Below are positions 35,700 to 46,442 of a DNA stretch of 64,000 bases, piece by piece; within the stretch, counting starts at the first letter, position 1, and every line of letters begins with the position of its first letter. The notes beneath the pieces were generated by a model, which saw nothing but the letters and a program-made list of their open reading frames with translations, was not told the origin of the DNA and made no database searches. Source of the stretch: Amblyomma americanum (Eukaryota > Arthropoda > Arachnida > Ixodida > Ixodidae); NCBI RefSeq assembly GCF_052857255.1, contig NC_135498.1, positions 85,460,639 through 85,524,638 of the forward strand, written 5' to 3'. Both the position numbers and the translations under genes were made by a program.

Positions 35700-38220
35700 G
35701 GGGGCCTATTCCGGCGTTGACACAGGTCACAAGCGGCAACGTAACGCTTGACGGAACGATACAGACCAGGCCAAAAGAAGCGGCGCCGCACTCGAGAGTA
35801 CGTGCGGGACACGCCAAGGTGGCCGGCTGTCGGCAGATCGTGCAATTCCTCAAGGACAGAAGAACGTAGATGTTGGGGTATGACGAGGAGCAGCGGAGGA
35901 CCGTCGGAGCGTAGGTTGCGGTGATACAAAATGCCATTATGGAGCACATAAAGTTGCAGAGTCGGAGATCGGTTTGCAGAGCGGAGGCCATCAAAGATAG
36001 GTTGTAAAGATGAGTCGTTGCGCTGTTCGTTGCGATATCGGTGAGAGCAGTGATAGCTAAGAGGCAGTGTAGGGTCTCAGCGTCTTCGAGGTCAGGTGGC
36101 TTCACAGGGTATCGGGATAAACAGTCAGCATCCTGGTGGTGACGACCGGACTTCTACACGACAGAGTATGAATACTCTTGAAGGCGCAAAGCCCAGCGAA
36201 CAAGGCGACCGGTGGGATCTTTTAGTGAAGACAGCCAACAGAGAGCGTGGTGATCAGTGACGACAGTGAATGAGCGGCCGAACAGGTACGGGCGGAATTT
36301 AGCGACAGCCCAGACAAGGGCGAGACACTCGCGCTCAGTAATGGAGTAATTTTGCTCTGCGGCGGAAAGTAGGCGGCTGGCATAAGCGATGACGCGATCT
36401 TGGCCCGGTTGACGTTGGGCTAGCACGGCACCGATTCCATATCCGGAGGCGTCGGTGCGAATCTCTGTGGGAGACGACGGGTCAAAATGGGCTAAGATGG
36501 GCGGAGAAGTTAGCAAATGAACGAGGGAGGAAAATGAGTTTTCTTGAGCAGGGCCCCAGATAAAGGAGGTGTCGTTCTTAAGAAGGTCGGTGAGGGGGCG
36601 AGCGATGCCGGCGAAATCTTTGATAAAACGTCGAAAATATGAGCACAAGCCAACAAAGCTGCGCACATCTTTCGACGACCTAGGAAGAGGAAACTCCTTC
36701 ACGGCTTGAATTTTGACTGGATCTGGGCGTACACCAGAAGCATCAACCAGGTGTCCGAGAATAGTGAGTTGGCGGCGACCGAATTTGCATTTCGATGAGT
36801 TCAGCTGGAGTCCGGCGTTACGAAACACTGTCAAAATACTGGAGAGGCGTTCGAGGTGCGTGGCAAAAGTAGGCGAGAAAGCCACAACATCGTCTAGGTA
36901 GCAGAGGCAGGTAGACTACTAAAAGCCTCGAAGAAGGGAGTCCATCTTTCGTTCAAAGGTAGCTGGCGCGTTACAGAGTCCGAATGGCATGACTTGAAAT
37001 TGGTATAAGCCATCAGGCGTCACGAAGGCGGTTTTTTCACGGTCCTTTTCATCTACGGCAATTTGCCAGTACCCCGATCGAAAATCAATTGAAGAGAAAT
37101 ATTTGGCGCCGTGGAGGCAATCTAATACATCATTGATCCTCGGGAGAGGATATACGTCTTTTTTTGTGATGCGGTTTAGGTGCCGGTAATCAACGCAGAA
37201 GCGGCAGCTGCCGTCCTTCTTTTTTACCAGGAAAACTGGAGAAGCCCAAGGGCTTGACGAGGGCTCGATGATGTCTTTTGCGAGCATCTTATCGACCTCT
37301 TGATTTATGACGGTGCGTTCAGCGCTGGACACGCGGTACGGACGCCTGTGGAGAGGAGCGGCATCACCGGTGTTTATCCGATGCGTCACCACAGAGGTAC
37401 GAGTCAAAACACGGGCATCAAAGTCGAAGATGTCGCGAAAAGATGATAAGAGGCACCTAAGAGCGTGAGCTTGCATCGCTGGTAGGTCAGAACAGATCAT
37501 GTCGGCGTAGTCATCCGTTGGTTTCTCTGGTGTTGTTGCCGCAGGCAACAGACATTGATGAGTGGAAGGTAAGCAGCTGTCCAGCGTGGCGAGTGAGATG
37601 CCTTGCGAGAGTGGTTGGATATACGAGCCAAAGTTCAGAACCGGAAGGTACGCACGGCTTGCCGACATTGTAAAGACAGTGTGCGCAAGCGCAATACTTC
37701 GCGTGAGGGCAACGTCAAGGTCCGGAGTGACTACGTAGGGGAAATCAGGGACATGGGGAACAGATCAGAAAGAAATGTAAGCTGCGGCTTGAGGTGGTAG
37801 ACGGAAAAAGTCGACAGCACAAAGACGAGGTACAACTGGGGACGGCGACTCAGCAGAAAGAGGAAGTTCAAGCTGGACAACACTGGTGGCGCAGTTGATG
37901 AGGTCTGAATGCTCAGACAGGAAGTCGAGGCCAAGAATGATGTCATAGGGCACTGGTCCAGAACAGAGAATAGAACGGATGTATGGCGGCCGGATATGGT
38001 CACACGGGCTGTGCATAGTTCAACCACAGGAGGCATTCCGCCGTCGGCAGCGCGGAGAACGGCTGTGGGTGCAGGGGTCAGTACCTTTCTGAGGCGGCGC
38101 CCGTGTCGATCAGGGCTCTCACAGGGACTCCATCGACATGAATAGCGAGCAGAGTTTGGTGTGCGAGAAGGGCTAAGCGAGGATTATGGGACTGGGGCTG
38201 TACTGCAGCATCACCTCCAG
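35700..38220 (-). pseudogene. Ty3/gypsy pol: protease, RT, RNase H, integrase zinc finger
   Basis: Minus-strand pol running from 38220 to the 14.9 kb breakpoint. Protease: ALIDTGA (DTG codons at 38096-38107) and flap DIILGLDFL, with a frameshift between them. RT (37668-36919): PYRVSSAERTVI, SPWASPVFLVKKKDGSCRFCVDYR, FSSIDFRSGYWQI, TAFVTPDGLYQFQVMPFGL. Two adjacent TAG codons follow LLRGF, just before YLDD (36889-36900). RNase H (36885-36154): [42 protein letters not shown] stop ends EYSYSVV. Integrase HHCC domain (35947-35700): HDLPTAGHLG...CDLCQRR. The catalytic core continues at 20804. Products would process, copy and integrate the element. Confidence 0.88.
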
Positions 38221-38232
38221 ACACTGCAGCGT

Positions 38233-38544
38233 CTAGTTTTCCGCTTGCGAGCGTCCGTAGGGGCCAGGAGAGGAGCGACGGCGTAGGGGCGAACGAGACT
38301 GCCGACGCAGGGGGGACGGGGAGCGGCTGGAGCGGGAAATCTGGCCTTCAACGGTAGCACTCTGCTGGGCTGGAGGGGGCGTGAAGTGGCGGGTCTCGTC
38401 ATCGTTGCGGTGAGAGCTTAGATGACTGTATGTGCTACGACGAGACCAATAATTGTGACAGTGACGGAAGATGTGGCCAATGCGGTGGCAGAGGAAACAA
38501 ATGGCTCTGTCGTCGGGTGTCCGCCAGTCGTTAGGGTTACGGCG
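38233..38544 (-). pseudogene. Ty3/gypsy Gag C-terminal part with zinc knuckle
   Basis: Minus strand, from the LINE junction: APRRRNPNDWRTPDDRAICF, then CFLCHRIGHIFRHC, a CX2CX4HX4C zinc knuckle that would bind genomic RNA. An Arg/Ser/Pro-rich tail (SRSPSPLRRQSRSPLRRR) follows, and a stop at 38233-38235. Pol is open in a different frame across this point (SGKLDAAVSGG), so Gag and Pol are arranged with a frame change, as in many Ty3/gypsy elements. The N-terminal part lies beyond the LINE at 42159-43028. Confidence 0.85.
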
Positions 38545-38582
38545 ACGTGGAGCGAAGTAGGTGAAAAAATAGGTGAAAAAAG

Positions 38583-38966
38583 GTGAAAAAAATAGGTGAA
38601 AAAATTGGAATGGACGTAGAAACAACCGACATAGACGTAGTACATCGTATTCCCACAAAAGAAAAAACGAAAAAGAACGTCATTGTCAAGTTTGCTTCAC
38701 GCGCAGCTCGGGAGAAATTTTTGCAGTCTGCAAGGAAAAAGAGGCTATCCGCAAATGACATCGGTTTTTCCGAGACCACACCCGTGTACCTGAACGCGCA
38801 CCTGTGCCCAGAATACAAAGCATTGCTTGGAATGGCAATTGCCCGAAAGAAAGCCAACAACTGGAAGCTCGTCTGGGTCTCTAACTCTAAGATACTGGCA
38901 AGGAAAGCAGAAAATTCCACTGTCATACACATAGCCACTCGCGACGACCTGTCTAAGATAGTATAG
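38583..38966 (+). CDS. LINE ORF1 protein, C-terminal part
   Basis: 127 codons, open through a natural stop. It contains DIDVVHRIPTK, VIVKFASRAAREKFLQSARK, VYLNAHLCPEYKALLGMA and NNWKLVWVSNSKILARK. This is the usual conserved C-terminal portion of ORF1 in L2/CR1-like LINEs, which packs element RNA. The N-terminal half (coiled coil or PHD region) is missing by 5' truncation, so the ATG at 38583 is not the original start. ORF2 begins 50 bp downstream. Confidence 0.7.
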   Translation: MKKIGEKIGMDVETTDIDVVHRIPTKEKTKKNVIVKFASRAAREKFLQSARKKRLSANDIGFSETTPVYLNAHLCPEYKALLGMAIARKKANNWKLVWVSNSKILARKAENSTVIHIATRDDLSKIV

Positions 38967-39016
38967 CCGTTTCCTTTTTTCTAAAGCATTGCGCTTACAT
39001 AGCGACAAGCATAAAA

Positions 39017-42000
39017 ATGCTGAACAACACAGCCAGAATACGTGGAAAAAACATATCTTTACTACACTGCAACATTAGAAGTCTGCATAAAAACTATGAC
39101 TCACTCGCTGCCTTTCTTTCTCACCAGAAAATGCGATATGACGTCATAGCAATTTCAGAAACGTGGCTTAAAGGAGACGAATCTCTGAATCTACCTGGTT
39201 ATAAATTTGTGTCCCTGCCAAGAGTGGCTGGTTCTAGAGGCGGTGGTGTAGCTTTTTACCTGTCATCGAAAATCACTTACAAAAAATTACTGGACATTAC
39301 AGAGACCAGTATGGGTAACTACGAAATGCTTTTTATAGAACTAGGGAACAACATGGTTATTGGTGTCATGTACCGTCCACCCATGTCTAGAACTCAGCCA
39401 TTTTTGGACAAACTAGAAGAGGCACTGTACAGCCTCACAAATAAGGAAAAAAAGGCGGTTATTTGTGGCGACGTTAACATCAACACAGCTGTTTCATCTA
39501 GTAGTGAATACGTAAATCTTTTGTCATCCTACGGCTTTCAAAACCATATAGCAAGTCCAATCAGAATAACGCCAACATCATCATCTACAATAGATCACAT
39601 ATTATCAAATTTGGATGTCAGCCCCTTGAAATTTGGTGTGATAAAATATAACATTACAGACCATTTCCCGACCTTTCTTATCGCTCCTACAATAGCTGTA
39701 CATCATTCCAAGGACAACACTCATATGTCACCTAGATGGGACTATGAGGCAACAAAAATTTCTATCCAAGAAAAAGACTTTTCAAGCATCGATTTTGATG
39801 ACGCCAACAAAGCATATAATGCATTCAGCACGCTGCTTTCATCGTGTTGCGTCCAAAAGCAATACAACTCTCGCAGAGCATGGCGCCTTCATTCACCTAT
39901 TTGTCCTTGGAGGAATGAAGAAATACTCTCCATAATCAGACTAAAAGAGCATTGGCATACTAAGTTGATGAAAAATCCAAACAACAATTATTACAAGGAA
40001 AAGTACAGAAGCATACGGAATATGTCACTTTCTATGATGCGGAGGCGAAAAAAACAGTATTATAGCAACCTGGTTAAGAAAGCCCAAGGTAACTCAAAAG
40101 AAATATGGCGGATAATCGCTTCCATTACTAGATCCCCCAAAAAATGTAGTATTTTGCCAGAGCTCAGTGCCTTCAACTCTAACCTAGCATGTCTTGCTTC
40201 AACGTTCAACCATTTTTTTCTTAACAAAGGTAATAGTATAGCTGCCACCTTGCAAATCAACTCTTGTACTGTTTTGCCAACTCCGTGCTCTAATACTTTT
40301 GCTTACACAGAGATAACAGCTGCCGAAATTGTTGCTGTCGTCCGCCAGATGTCGCTTAATAAAGCTATGGGTCATGACGAAATATCAGTGAACATCATTA
40401 AGGACAACATTCATATTTTGTGCCTTCCACTGGAAAAAATATTTAATCAGGCTTTTTTATCGGGTATCTATCCTGAAACGCTCAAGATTGGGAGAGTTGT
40501 ACCGATCTACAAAAACGACAATCCCAATGATGTAGAAAATTACCGCCCAATCACCATACTGAGTTGCATTAATACGCTCTTCGAAAAACTAATTAATAGC
40601 TAAGAGAATACAGGATTTTGTTGAAAAATATGGCATCTTAGCCAGAGAACAGCATGGATTCCGCAGAGGTCATTCTACAGGCACAGCAGTACACTCAGCA
40701 ACAGAAATAATTAACCGGGCTTTAAATTCAAACAAGATTATTATAGGCATATTCCTTGACCTTAGAAAAGTATTCGACACTGTTAAACATGACATTTTGT
40801 TACAGAAACTTGAAAGTTATGGATTTCGAGGACTAGCCAGCAATTTTTTCCGTAGCTACCTAACTAACCGCATGCAATTCGTGCAAATCTCAGATCAAAG
40901 ATCTTCAATGGGGGAAGTTAGGACAGGAGTTCCGCAAGGGTCAGTACTTGGCCCCCTGCTTTTTTCCCTCTTTATAAATGATTTTCCTCGTTTCATTGAG
41001 CATGGACAAGCAGTCATGTACGCAGATGACACAGCTCTACTAATACCTCATTAGTCGGCAGAAAAGGCTGAATCACTTGCAAATGATAGCCTCCAAAAAG
41101 CAGCAAATTGGTTTAGCACTAACAAACTAGCGCTAAATGTTAAAAAAACAAAGTTCATTGCTTTCACCTCCCGTCGTAAATCTACCCCCGTAGAATGTAG
41201 TCTGCATCTCGATGGATTACCAATTGAACGGGTTCAAAGCTACAAATATTTAGGAGTAACTCTTGATGAGAATCTACACTGGGCACCTCATATAGAAAAC
41301 TTATGCAAAAAGTTAACCTCTGGGTGCTATGCACTAATTAAAGCACAAAAACATTTTGACAAGAACACACTACGAATGATATATTTCAGCGTTTTCCATA
41401 ACCATTTATTATACTGCATTGAATCCTGGGGTTTCACCTTCGCATCTTACTTAGCAAAAGTTAGCACTCTCCAGGAAAGGGCTGTCAGAATAATATCATA
41501 TGCACCGAGAGCAATACCATCCAAACCTCTTTTTGATAAATTAAACATAATGCCCTTCACCAATGTACGTGAGTACAAAACGGCCATTTTAGTCCGCCAG
41601 ATAATTAGCACGAACTCTCCACATCCTTCTTCCATATTCATCTCTCCCAAACGTGACACTAGGCAGGCACAGCACAATAATTTTAATTTACGTATAGCTC
41701 ACAACATATACGGGCGGCGCTCAATTTCTTTTATCGGGGCTAAAATATGGAATACCGTGCCGTGTTACATGAAATACACGTCCAACTTGGTTTCTAAACT
41801 AAAACGCCACTACCCCATATTCATCTCTCCCAAACGTGACACTAGGCAGGCACAGCACAATAATTTTAATTTACCCATAGCTCAAAACATATACGGGCGG
41901 CGCTCAATTTCTTTTATCGGGGCTAAAATATGGAATACCGTGCCGTGTTACATGAAATACACGTCCAACTTTGTTTCTAAACTAAAACGCCACTACCTTA

Positions 42001-42026
42001 ACAAGCAATCTGATGCACCAAGCTAA
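39017..42026 (+). pseudogene. LINE ORF2: endonuclease and reverse transcriptase, one frameshift and one stop
   Basis: Starts MLNNTARIRGKNISLLHCNI. The apurinic-type endonuclease shows LLHCNIRSL, ISETWL, VMYRPP, GDVNIN and STIDHILS. RT follows: NYRPITIL near 40540, then a frameshift at about 40600 (TAA stop in the old frame). In the next frame: EQHGFRRGHSTGTA, IFLDLRKVFDTV, GVPQGSVLGPLLFSLFINDF and an intact MYADD. TAG at 41053-41055 interrupts soon after. The C-terminal region carries an exact in-frame 61-codon duplication (41632-41997). If intact it would nick the target and reverse-transcribe its RNA. Only two disruptions, so it is a recent copy. Confidence 0.88.
41632..41997 (+). repeat. 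183 bp tandem duplication inside LINE ORF2
   Basis: Copy 1 is 41632-41814 and copy 2 is 41815-41997; both start CCATATTCATCTCTCCC and end AAAACGCCACTACC, with about four differences. The length is 61 codons, so the frame is kept: SIFISPKRDTRQAQHNNFNL recurs as PIFISPKRDTRQAQHNNFNL. Confidence 0.95.
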
Positions 42027-42158
42027 ACACGTGTTGTTGCTCATAGCAATGCTCCATATAGTGATTGTTTAACTCTGACAAGGTTTGTAATGGATCCATC
42101 ACTAGCCATAGCGGCTAAGGATCCAGATGACTACACAGCATTTTGTGTATCAATTTCT

Positions 42159-43028
42159 GCGTGAATAAACGTTCTGATTCAGAAAAAAAAGGTCGTTCAG
42201 GAGCAATCGCAGTGATGTCGAGTGGTGATGGAGGACGCACAGGACTGACGGGCTGGAGACCAAGGTTTGCAAGCTCTTGACGGACGACGGCTTGTACCAT
42301 CGAGATGGTGGGCAAGTGGTTGTCGCCATCACGTAGAGGCAGGGAGGCAGGGGACATAGCTTCGAGTTCGCGTCGAATGATGCGGGTCACATTTTCTGGA
42401 GGCGCAGGAGTTTGCCGGTGCAGCAGGTCTTCACATGAGGAAGTCGCAGCCGTGTTGGGGAGGCGTGTGTACGGCTGTCTAATACGTCTGCTTTTAGCTT
42501 CCTCGAAGCGGCGACATTCCTTAATAATGCCGTCGACTATAGTGCAATTCTTGAAGACGAGCAGGTTGAAGGCGTCGTCGGGGCGATCCACTTCAACACG
42601 TGACCCACTTTGTCAGATTCGGGCATGTTATTGTCAACTTTGTGGCAGAGGGCCAACACGTCCTGAATGTAGGAAACATAGGATTCCGTAGACGTTTGAG
42701 CTCTGGACGCAAGCTCCCTCTTAGCGGCGAGTGTTCGGCCGAGCTGCCGTCCAAACAGCTCGCGCAGTTTCTGCTTGCAGACGTCCCAGCTGGTCAAATC
42801 ATCTTCGTGAGTCTCGTACCAGACGCGGGCGATGTCTTCTAGATAGAAGATGACATTCGCGAGCATAAGAGTCGGATCCCAGGGGTTGTACGTACTCACG
42901 CGTTCATACATGTTGATCCAGTCGTCAACGTTGTCGGTGCCAGAAAATGTCCCAGGGTCACGAGGGGAAGAAAGAACGAGCGATGGCATTGCCGATTGTG
43001 ATGTTTGCTGGGAGGCGTCTTGGGTCAT
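42159..43028 (-). pseudogene. Ty3/gypsy Gag N-terminal part, one frameshift
   Basis: The minus-strand start MTQDASQQTSQSAMPSLVL at 43028 is the first ATG after the primer-binding site. It continues with DPGTFSGTDNVDDWINMYERVS, ARVWYETHEDDLTSWDVCKQKL and TESYVSYIQDVLALC, the usual retrotransposon Gag capsid pattern. A frameshift near 42590 moves to DDAFNLLVFKNCTIVDGIIKE, with IRRELEAM and VVRQELANLGLQP further on. The LINE cuts it at 42158 and the zinc knuckle follows at 38544. It would form the particle shell. Confidence 0.85.
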
Positions 43029-43089
43029 GGTGAGCGAAGTCAGCTGGCGGCCGCTGTGGAGCCCCGTCTTTGGTAGGTGTAGAGGAAAG

Positions 43090-43103
43090 CCGCACCTCCA
43101 CCA
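43090..43103 (-). promoter_or_regulatory. Primer-binding site of the gypsy element
   Basis: On the minus strand TGGTGGAGGTGCGG follows the 5' LTR after a few bases. TGG at the start matches the 3' CCA of a tRNA primer. The tRNA identity was not determined. Confidence 0.65.
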
Positions 43104-43108
43104 AATAT

Positions 43109-43257
43109 GTTGCGGCAAAGAATATATTTACAGTTATTTACAAAAACGAATGAACAGCTACGGGCGGCACTCAGAACACAGCCAGAGATGAGTTCTCGTC
43201 TTCTTCCTCGTCCACTTGTTCACTCACACAATGTCGTCGTCGTCGTCTACCCGCTGC
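43109..43257 (-). repeat. Ty3/gypsy 5' LTR
   Basis: 149 bp, with 3 differences from the LTR at 19701-19849, so about 98% identity. It is flanked on the outside by AATAT (43258-43262), which duplicates 19696-19700. The small divergence dates the gypsy insertion as recent relative to most repeats here. Confidence 0.9.
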
Positions 43258-43800
43258 AATATTTATGCCGAAAAGATGCCAGGTACCTAGGGGACCCAAA
43301 CCGGAAAACTCTCTTCGCCAGGCCATAGTGCGGGAGTAGCCAGAATGGTGCCCTAATGGAAAACGGTCTGTTGTCTGGCCCCCGCTCCTTATTTCCTTAA
43401 TGGCTTGAAAGGGGTTCATTCTATTTAGCTTCGGCTTCCCAATTTTGCCTCATATGCACTGAAAGTTCGCTCTACTTTTTGTACGCGGAAGAAGGAATAA
43501 TTTTGTGTCGCGGGTGGAATTCATTCACCTGGAGGGGAAATATCAGTTAACTGCTTTTTGTGGTACTTAAGTGGTGCCATCAATGAATAGAAAAAGTTCA
43601 ATGAGTTGCCTTTAATCTGGTGAGCAGTCTTAAGGCCATCGCATATGTCTAAGCTAAATATCCTGAGACAAATTTGCCTGCTGCGGCTTGCGCGTCGTAA
43701 TACACGGGGGCATCGGCAGGGCGTTCTTCATTACCAAAGGCATTGTTCTTGCAATATAGTTTTTATTATTTATGCTTAACACACACGAAGTAGAGATACA
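43258..43800 (+). repeat. Dispersed repeat family Z, copy 2, block 3
   Basis: Continues family Z right of the gypsy element: GGGGACCCAAACCGGAAAAC corresponds to 4610-4630 of copy 1, and CACCTGGAGGGGAAATATCAG with TTTTGTGGTACTTAAGTGGTG to 4849-4893. The similarity fades by about 43800. Confidence 0.7.
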
Positions 43801-44480
43801 GACAACACATTACCATTTTCTGCCAATCTGACAAAAATAATTTCCGGAACACTGGCCGCGATACATAAAAAAGGTGTCTACATCTATTGTTCCCTGGCCG
43901 CTGTGGCACCATTATGATAGCTGTGCCAATGCGTCTGAAGCCCCAAAATGATTGTGCTGCTCCCTTCAAAGAGAATTTATCTCAGATTCGAAGGCAGTGC
44001 AAGTCTCCGCCACCTCACCGGTTTCCAACATGGGCAATCCCTTTCAATTGTATAAGAGCACAAAAAGACTGTTGGGACAAAGGATGTCCTCTCAAAAAAG
44101 AGGTTGTCATTCCTTCACTTCCTGGAACATAGGAAGGGTGAGCTGTCCATAATGCCTCTGGTATCTGGTAACAGGCCTCACTGAGAAACTTCACACAATT
44201 GTCTTCTTATCTCCTTGATCGGCCATGGAACCAGTTCTCCTTTGTGCACTGAAAGTAAAGCCTATAGGCGGTACAGCAATTTACTCCAGTGAAGCCGTGA
44301 ATTTGGGCCTGTTCCGTTTCCACGAAAACAGCCACTCTTATCAGAGCGACCCTCTCCCATACATGTCACAGTCTTCATGACTTGTGCCAGTTGAGGTGTT
44401 GAAACCGAGAGAGCTGCGTAATACTTGCTGAAGGTTGTATTCGTTGCGATATTTCCCGGAGTATTTCTCTCCCTTCCATT
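43801..44480. other. Upstream region of the host gene; nothing else recognised
   Basis: Non-coding as far as I can see. The last 150 bp before 44481 (…CCCGGAGTATTTCTCTCCC…) presumably hold the 5' UTR and promoter of the gene that follows. No TATA box is evident. Further 5' exons cannot be excluded. Confidence 0.4.
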
Positions 44481-46194
44481 ATGGAGATTAACGTGAAGCG
44501 TATTTTGGACGAAGCCAGGGAGAAAATTTTCGAGATTGACATGAGCGCCATAGACCTCGGCATCTGGAGACGTCTGATGCTGTCGCGCCTCCTTCAAGAG
44601 TGGTCGTGGGTCAACGCTAGCGATTCAGAAGAGGAAAGAGATGGCAAAGAAAAGGGCGGTCGCAAAGGCACTAACAAGAAATCCAAAAAACGCATCAGGT
44701 CCAACAAGAAACGCAAGATTGCTAATGGACTGCGAGAGGAATTTAAAAGTAAGTAATAGACTTCTAAGCACTTGATTGTCGTTGTTTACTTCAGGCATAA
44801 CACCGTAGCCCAAGGGCAACAATATCTTATTTCTAACATTTATTACAATGTAGGTCACGGTGTGTTCATAGACTGATGTGTAAAGTAACGCTGTCTTGAT
44901 GCTTATTAAGATGCTGAGTTCATGGATCACGAAACGTGTGCCTAGTGGCACAAGCATTTTCATACTAATTCAGCAATGGCATTTAGGAATCTGTTTTGTT
45001 GGTCGCCGATTGTTTTTCGGGCAATCATTATTTTGAGCTGCGTTATCTGTGTGCATACATGGCTTGCAGTTCAGCTCAGTTGTTGCTATGTTGTCTGTGC
45101 GTGTTAAAGTTTTAATGCTGCCGTCCGACTCTGGCAGGGCTACATTGCGTGGAGGCGTTTTCGGTTGCAGGGAACTAAAGGCGCAGTATTATATAGAGTG
45201 CAAATTATCGCAAATTTGTTTCAAACGAAGAATTTATGGCTAACACAAATTTGTCGCTGACATGCCGGAGTTGCTGATCTGTGTTTGTTTTCTCGAGCTG
45301 AGTTTGGCCGCTCTCGCCGACTTGCCTGTCGGGCTGTCTCGCTGACTTGCCCGTGGGGCTCTCTAAATATGTTTATTTTCAACTAGCTTTAGTCACATAT
45401 TTCACATGCAATTTGTTTTTTTTTTTCGTATAACCCAGCTGGGCTTCATTTAAATCGTCATGCACCAACTTATAAGTTCTCTAAATGTTCCCACGTCTGT
45501 ATCTTGCGCGCTTCAGTTCTAAGCGAGCGACGCTTGACTGTTGTGCCTATGGTGGAAACGCTTGCCACAGGTGGAACACGGCGCTTCTGCCAACTAAACT
45601 GAGCAGGGCGGTTCGTGTTGAGGACGCCATCTACGGATTTCGTATTTGTAACGCGGCATGATGAAACGTCTTTATTTGCATTCTAACCACACATCTGCAA
45701 CCCCTTGATAATCACTGGCATCCTCGGCAGAACTCCCTCTCAATATGGTCGTAATAGATGTCATTATAAACCAAACGAGGGACGCAAAATAGAGGTGCAG
45801 GATCTATGAATTGCCTCTTCTTCCTTTAGTTTTATGAAAACGTATTCTTGCTTAGCTCGATTCTGCAGTTAAACTTCATTTGGTTCTAACCTGTTTATTC
45901 ATCTTTGTAGATGAGCCTCGGCCCTCCAAGAAGTTCAAGCCAAACCAGACATCCGGAGACGGCGAGGAGGCCGGCCCATCAGAAATGTGGAAATGCGCTG
46001 CGGGCCCAGGTCCCCTCAAAATAAAGCTGACCAGGGTTGGCTCGCAGAGAGGAAAGAAAGAAAAGGAGCAACGGCCCGCCGAAGAGGAGCCCGATGACTA
46101 TGCCTGGCTGTTCGCCGACACCATCGATTCGCCGGATGGCGACCCGGTTCCGGATCCGAATCTTTTGTTCCTGGAGAAGAAGAAGGAGGCCTAG
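44481..46194 (+). CDS. Two-exon host gene for a small Lys/Arg/Glu-rich protein, function unknown
   Basis: Exon 1 is 44481-44748 and exon 2 is 45911-46194; the intron is 44749-45910 with GTAAGT at the donor and TTTGTAG at the acceptor. The split codon (one base plus two) keeps the frame. The product is about 183 residues. N-terminal 50: MEINVKRILDEAREKIFEID then a WRRLMLSRLLQEWSW helix-like segment. About 50-90: acidic then strongly basic, KKSKKRIRSNKKRK, a likely nuclear-localisation signal. Exon 2: GPLKIKLTRVG, another KK-rich stretch, acidic DDYAWLFADT, and KKKEA at the end. No enzyme motif, signal peptide or membrane segment is seen. I do not recognise the family. Clean splicing, an AATAAA downstream and GC-rich codons argue that it is a real host gene. 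Extra 5' exons are possible. Confidence 0.75.
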
Positions 46195-46442
46195 ACCAAC
46201 GAAAACCCCATGCTTACATCGTAGTCCTAACCAACGGGGCCCTGCGCATAACGAGCATTTCAAATCAAGCCATGTTGCATGACAAATGTCCGAACAGACA
46301 TGCTTTAATTTCTGTTACTCGCTCTTCAGTTTTTCATTGTGTCGTTATTTATCTATGCGCACATAATTGTTTAGGAGCTATCAGTTAAGCTCACAACAGA
46401 TCGGATGTTTCAATTGTACGTCAGTTTTTTTGTCCCTTTTTC

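Larger units (their letters stand above)
38545..42158 (+). mobile_element. LINE (jockey/CR1 superfamily) inserted in gypsy gag
   Basis: Plus-strand, 5'-truncated LINE of about 3.6 kb, opposite in orientation to its host. It holds the end of ORF1 and all of ORF2. The 5' junction begins with four imperfect copies of an AGGTGAAAAAA unit (38557-38605), which extends the first ORF1 codons (KIGEKIG). The 3' end is near 42158 with a short UTR and no clear poly(A) or microsatellite. Gypsy codons resume cleanly on both sides (RLF / APRRR). The target duplication is not clear; GCG-AA shared by both junctions is suggestive only. Confidence 0.85.
19701..43257 (-). mobile_element. Ty3/gypsy LTR retrotransposon, split by two large insertions
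   Basis: Minus-strand element bounded by two 149 bp LTRs and a 5 bp duplication AATAT (19696-19700 and 43258-43262). Order from the right: 5' LTR, primer-binding site, gag, protease, RT, RNase H, integrase, polypurine tract, 3' LTR. Gag is interrupted at about 42158/38545 by a LINE. The integrase is interrupted at about 35699/20804 by a 14.9 kb segment. Removing both leaves roughly 5 kb, the usual size for such elements. The two halves of pol join at the same point of the integrase (CQRRNRPP / STLPAGLLQP), and both flanks are the same family Z copy, so this is one insertion and not two. It is non-functional: gag frameshift, protease frameshift, paired stops before the RT active site and a stop after RNase H. 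Confidence 0.88.

Noticed and set aside
19701..43257. Two separate gypsy insertions (19701-20804 and 35700-43257)
   Set aside because: The halves join at the same integrase site, have one LTR each, share an AATAT duplication and flank one continuous family Z copy.
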